From: JAADHY01 sp964428935
GTDB taxonomy: Bacteria > Planctomycetota > Planctomycetia > Planctomycetales > Planctomycetaceae
Assembly (NCBI GenBank): GCA_964428935.1
Contig: CAYSAG010000080.1
Span: 1-18,174, forward strand
Length of the DNA stretch: 18,174 nucleotides
Direction: 5' to 3'
Within the stretch, counting starts at the first letter, position 1; each line of letters starts with the position of its first letter. A program made the translations under genes and the position numbers. Under the pieces are notes generated by a model. The model saw nothing but the letters and a program-made list of their open reading frames with translations. It was not told where the DNA came from and made no database searches. This document shows, piece by piece, positions 15,169-18,174 of the stretch.

Positions 15169-15183
15169 GCCGCCGACGGCGTT
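15159..15183 (+). other. 8-bp hairpin spanning the gspK stop codon
   Basis: AACGCCGT (15159-15166) pairs with ACGGCGTT (15176-15183) around a 9-base loop that holds most of the TGA. No T-run follows, so intrinsic termination is unlikely. The remainder of the 256-base gspK-gspL spacer (15169-15424) shows no gene. Confidence 0.45.
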
Positions 15184-15355
15184 GACGGCGTTGGTGTGGC
15201 GGTGGCTGAGCCGCACGCGGGACGGCAGCGTCGGGCAACGCAGGCGAAGAACGGTGGCTCGCCGCGGGGTCGCTGGGGCGGGGGCAGCGAGCCTGACGCG
15301 GCACGCAGGAGGGCTGTCCGAGGCGCGTCGCGCGAGACCGACGTGACTCGGCCGC

Positions 15356-15387
15356 TCGAGCCGAAAAGCTCGACGGTCTTCCGACCG
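15356..15387 (+). other. Two abutting hairpins upstream of gspL
   Basis: TCGAGC (15356-15361) pairs with GCTCGA (15368-15373) around CGAAAA. Directly abutting it, CGGTC (15374-15378) pairs with GACCG (15383-15387) around TTCC. They end 37 bases before gspL. The stems are short and may be compositional, but the arrangement resembles the paired stems in the other spacers of the cluster. Confidence 0.35.
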
Positions 15388-15424
15388 GCGGTCGAACAAC
15401 AGACAGAAAGCGGACGAAAGGGCA

Positions 15425-16975
15425 ATGGCAAACGAACTGGTCATTGAGTGGCGGCGCGACGGAATCCGCGGTCTGGTCGGCTCGGCCTCTGCGACGACCG
15501 CGCACGTGAAAAAGGTTTTCGAACTGCTGTGGCCGCAGGAGCAAAGCCCGGACGTGGACCGCGAGGCGGCGGCCGAGTGGCTGAAGGAAAAGTTGACCGA
15601 GCTGGGCGCGTCGTCCAAGCACGCTCGTTTGTTGCTGCCCCGGGAAAGCGTCGTCCTGAAACGGCTGGAATTCCCGGACGTGCCGGACGAGGAGCTGCCG
15701 GACATGGTTCGCTTCCAAGCGGCGACCAAGTCGGCGCTTCCCTTGGACCAGGTCTTGTTGGACTTCTTGCCGCTGCCGAAGCGGGAGGGCGTCGAAGGGC
15801 GAGACGTACTCATGGCCACCGTGCGGCGAAAAGTGGCCGACGCGGCTCGGACCGTGCTTTCCGCCGCTGGCGTGGAGCCGGTTGGTCTGGGTGTCAGCTC
15901 GACCGCGCTGGCCGAGTTGACGCTGCGGCTCGTTCAGGAAGAAGGGGCCGACGCGGAGCAGGCGGCCGCGGTGTTGGTCCGGGAACGCGACCGGTGCGAA
16001 GTGCTGGTGACGGAAAAACGGAGCCTGCTCTTTTCCCACGCGGCGGGAATGTCCGTGGCGGCTTCGGTTCAGAGCGTCGTTTCGGAACTGAAGCGGGTCC
16101 AAGTGCTCCTGCAAGAACGCTACCCGGCCTTCCGGTTCGAGAGCGTGTGGCTGTTGCAGGAGGCCGAAGAGCCGGCATTGCTGGCCAAGCTACAAAGCGA
16201 ATTCGACTGCCCAGCCAGGACGGTCGACCTGGAAAAGTCGGCCGTGGTCGAGTTTCGAGAGCAGCCGGAAGAGAGGCGGTCGGTGACGCGCTTCGCCGCA
16301 TTGGTCGGCCAGTTGTGGAGCGGGGAAGACGCTCGAGTGCCGTCGGTCGACTTCCTCCACCCGCGCGAACGGCCGCCGGAACGCGACCAGACCAAGCCCC
16401 GAGTCATTGCTGCGGCGGTTGGAGCGGTCGTCTTCCTGGTCGGGCTGTTCGCCCTCCGGGCCTGGCAAGTCCGAACGCTCGACCAGAACATTCAAATTCT
16501 TCAGGCCCAGCAGAAAAAACTGGAGTCTGAGTTGAAGGAAATGAAGCCCGAGTTGGAAGACGCCGAGAAGGTGGCCGAATGGGTCGAACGCCGCGTGAAC
16601 TCGCTGGACGTCCTGAAGGACCTGGCCGAAACGCTCAACGGCACCGAACGTTACTACGTCACTCGGCTCGTCATTGACCAAAGCTCGGGCCGCACACGGG
16701 CGACGGTGCAGGCCAACGGAGTGGCGAAGGACCGGAGGGACGTGGAGTCGCTGTACGCGGCGCTCATGAAAGGAGACCGGTACGAAGTCCAGCCGAAAGA
16801 AATGCTTCGAAACTCCCAAGACGCCGACTACCCGGTTCGGTTCGAACTGGAGGCGGAACTGAAGCAGGAAAAGAAAGCGGCCCGCAACGCGACCGAAGCG
16901 GTGGCGAGCGGACCGGCCAAGCGGACGGGGCCGGCTGCGTCGGTCAAGCGCGTGTCGAAAGGAGGGCTTCCGTAG
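15425..16975 (+). CDS. gspL: Assembly-platform protein GspL (PilM-like domain, membrane segment, PilN-like domain)
   Basis: A 516-residue single-pass inner-membrane protein linking the GspE ATPase to the periplasmic platform. Residues 1 to about 310 form the cytoplasmic actin-like domain. It is PilM/GspL-like in layout (HARLLLPRESVVLKRLEFP at 66-84, then VRFQAATKSALPLDQVLLDF) but shows no clear nucleotide phosphate-binding loop at the N-terminus, as in GspL rather than PilM. A membrane segment follows (VIAAAVGAVVFLVGLFAL, about 327-344), then a coiled coil (about 350-388) and a ferredoxin-fold-sized periplasmic part (about 390-480). A basic Ala/Lys-rich tail ends it. The ATG at 15425 has only a weak AAGGG-type ribosome site. 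It lies 256 bases after gspK, and its TAG directly abuts the next ATG, so the two are coupled. The assignment rests on architecture and position; a fused PilM-PilN name would describe the same thing. Confidence 0.87.
   Translation: MANELVIEWRRDGIRGLVGSASATTAHVKKVFELLWPQEQSPDVDREAAAEWLKEKLTELGASSKHARLLLPRESVVLKRLEFPDVPDEELPDMVRFQAATKSALPLDQVLLDFLPLPKREGVEGRDVLMATVRRKVADAARTVLSAAGVEPVGLGVSSTALAELTLRLVQEEGADAEQAAAVLVRERDRCEVLVTEKRSLLFSHAAGMSVAASVQSVVSELKRVQVLLQERYPAFRFESVWLLQEAEEPALLAKLQSEFDCPARTVDLEKSAVVEFREQPEERRSVTRFAALVGQLWSGEDARVPSVDFLHPRERPPERDQTKPRVIAAAVGAVVFLVGLFALRAWQVRTLDQNIQILQAQQKKLESELKEMKPELEDAEKVAEWVERRVNSLDVLKDLAETLNGTERYYVTRLVIDQSSGRTRATVQANGVAKDRRDVESLYAALMKGDRYEVQPKEMLRNSQDADYPVRFELEAELKQEKKAARNATEAVASGPAKRTGPAASVKRVSKGGLP
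16958..16965 (+). promoter_or_regulatory. Strong ribosome binding site for the PilO/GspM-like gene
   Basis: AAAGGAGG lies within the end of gspL, 10 bases before the ATG at 16976. It is the best Shine-Dalgarno match in the cluster and fixes that start. Confidence 0.75.
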
Positions 16976-18174
16976 ATGCAAACCCGCGAGAAAGTCCTGG
17001 CCGGTGTGCTCACAGCCGTCCTGGTCGGCGGCGTGGTGCTTCCGCGCGCCTGGAAAGCCTACAACGCTCCGCTCAAGGAGCGGCAAATTCAGCTGGAACT
17101 GCTCAGCAAGAAACTCGACTCGCTCTCCTTCGACAAAAAAGTCGCCCAGTCGAAGCTGCGCAAGGCCGCCTTCTGGGCCGCACGCAGCTTGCCGGCCAAC
17201 CCGCAGAACGCGCTGCTGCTCTACCAACAATGGGTCACCGACCTGGCCGAAGACGTCGTGCGTCTGCAAAACGTGAACGTCGCTCCGGAGCGAATGGTGG
17301 CGTCGCGCGAAGGCGCGTACGTCGGCGTGCGCGTGAAAGTGACCGGCCAGGGAACCATGGAACAACTCTGCCGTCTGCTCTACCTGCTGCACGAAGTCGA
17401 CCTCATGCACCGCGTGGTCAACCTGGTCATTGAGAACCGGCAAGGGCCGGACTCCGACGTGCTCAACCTGAGCTTGACACTGGAAGGCCTTTCGCTGCCC
17501 AACGCGCCGGACCGCGGGTTGTCACTGTTCCCCCGAACCAAGCTGGCCAAGGACGTCGACGAGAAGGCCGAGGAGTTGACCGTCGAGTCGGCGGCGAACT
17601 TCCCCAAGAAAACGCCGTTTCGAGTCCGCGTCGACGGCGAGCTGGTGCGCGTGGTCAAGGCCGACGGCACCACGTGGACAGTGGAACGCGGTCTGGCCGG
17701 GTTCGCTGCTCAAGCTCACGCCGCGGGCACGACGGTCGAACTGTTCCCAGTCCAGCCGCAGCTTCGCGACAAAACGGTCCACGACTACAACGTCCTGGTG
17801 ACACTGAACCCGTTTGTGAAGCCACGTCCGCCCGAGCCGGAAGGACCGCCCCCGAACTTCCCTCCGGAAATCGAAGTCATTGACCCGGTCACTGTGACGC
17901 CTGGGGAGCTGGTCACGTTCGAGGTCTCGGCGTGGGACCTGGAGACGCCGGACAAAGTCACGTACAGCTTGGGCAGCGGGGCTCCGTCGGGAGCCACCAT
18001 TGACCCGAAGACGGGCCTGTTCCAATGGCAGACGACGCCCGAGACCCCGCCCGGGCAGTACGAAATCGTCGTTCAAGCCACCGACGGCGGACAGCCCCCT
18101 CTCACGGCCTCTCGAACCGTCACGGTGACCGTCGTCCAAGACTTCGCCCGTTTCACCTACCTGACGGCCACGCT
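16976..18174 (+). CDS. PilO/GspM-like platform protein with fused beta module and Ig-like domain (cut by window edge)
   Basis: The first 399 codons of a protein that continues beyond the window. The start abuts the gspL stop and has a near-perfect ribosome site. After MQTREK comes one membrane segment (about 7-24), then a helical/coiled-coil stretch (about 30-65) and an alpha-beta domain (about 95-175; VGVRVKVTGQGTMEQLCRLL, then LNLSLTLEGLSL), which is the PilO/GspM layout. Downstream are parts not found in classical GspM: a small beta module (about 210-258, FRVRVDGELVRVV, TWTVERGLAG, AHAAGTTVELF) and, after a Pro-rich linker (280-298), an Ig/cadherin-like He_PIG-type domain (about 296-388). 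The last shows VTFEVSAWDLE, PSGATIDPKTGLFQW and YEIVVQATDGG. It should pair with GspL in the periplasm. GspM identity is inferred from position and topology, and the added domains suggest binding of a partner or wall material. Confidence 0.8.
   Translation, partial: MQTREKVLAGVLTAVLVGGVVLPRAWKAYNAPLKERQIQLELLSKKLDSLSFDKKVAQSKLRKAAFWAARSLPANPQNALLLYQQWVTDLAEDVVRLQNVNVAPERMVASREGAYVGVRVKVTGQGTMEQLCRLLYLLHEVDLMHRVVNLVIENRQGPDSDVLNLSLTLEGLSLPNAPDRGLSLFPRTKLAKDVDEKAEELTVESAANFPKKTPFRVRVDGELVRVVKADGTTWTVERGLAGFAAQAHAAGTTVELFPVQPQLRDKTVHDYNVLVTLNPFVKPRPPEPEGPPPNFPPEIEVIDPVTVTPGELVTFEVSAWDLETPDKVTYSLGSGAPSGATIDPKTGLFQWQTTPETPPGQYEIVVQATDGGQPPLTASRTVTVTVVQDFARFTYLTAT

Noticed and set aside
13216..15819. 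An 867-codon open frame on the minus strand opposite gspK and parts of its neighbours
   Set aside because: Same explanation; it spans several sense genes and spacers and has Arg/Val/Gln-rich content without recognisable domains.

Overview
The window reads as a piece of a high-GC bacterial chromosome, most probably from Planctomycetota. The grounds are a signal-peptide-bearing EF-hand protein rich in Pro, Ala, Ser and Thr, a very long protein built from secretin N-terminal repeats, and a complete-looking set of pseudopilin genes in one cluster. The phylum is an inference. Codon use is highly skewed: Asp is almost only GAC, yet Ile is mostly ATT. Leu TTA/CTA and Ser TCA codons are rare, so long antisense open frames appear everywhere and are not genes.

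Layout. Minus strand: the start of purH (758 down to 1, cut by the left edge), a 433-base gap, then an exported four-EF-hand protein (2367 down to 1192). A 534-base divergent intergenic region follows. Plus strand, 2902 to the right edge: one long type II secretion / type IV-pilus-like cluster in the order GspD-like repeat protein, gspE (ATPase), gspF (inner-membrane platform), gspG (major pseudopilin), gspH, gspI, gspJ, gspK (minor pseudopilins), gspL (actin-like plus membrane segment), and a PilO/GspM-like protein with extra beta domains that runs off the right edge. No RNA genes, CRISPR arrays, insertion sequences or integrase genes were seen.

How they work together. GspE, docked on GspL, would power GspF to add GspG subunits to a short periplasmic pseudopilus tipped by GspH-I-J-K. 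GspL and the M-like protein form the assembly platform. The part that should be the outer-membrane channel is unusual: the large GspD-like protein has an N-terminal Spy/LTXXQ-like helical region, seven or more secretin N-type modules, a roughly 240-residue charged linker splitting one module, and an Arg/Gly-rich tail, but no secretin pore domain. The M-like subunit carries a short beta module of a type I associate with phage tail proteins and an Ig/cadherin-like domain. gspC and the prepilin peptidase gene are not in the window.

Gene spacing alternates between tight coupling (ATGA overlaps at H/I and I/J) and spacers of 120 to 310 bases (D/E, E/F, F/G, J/K, K/L). Several spacers hold GC-rich inverted repeats without U-tracts; the strongest pair lies just before the major pseudopilin gene. 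Calcium-type acidic loops occur in the divergent EF-hand protein, GspG and GspK.
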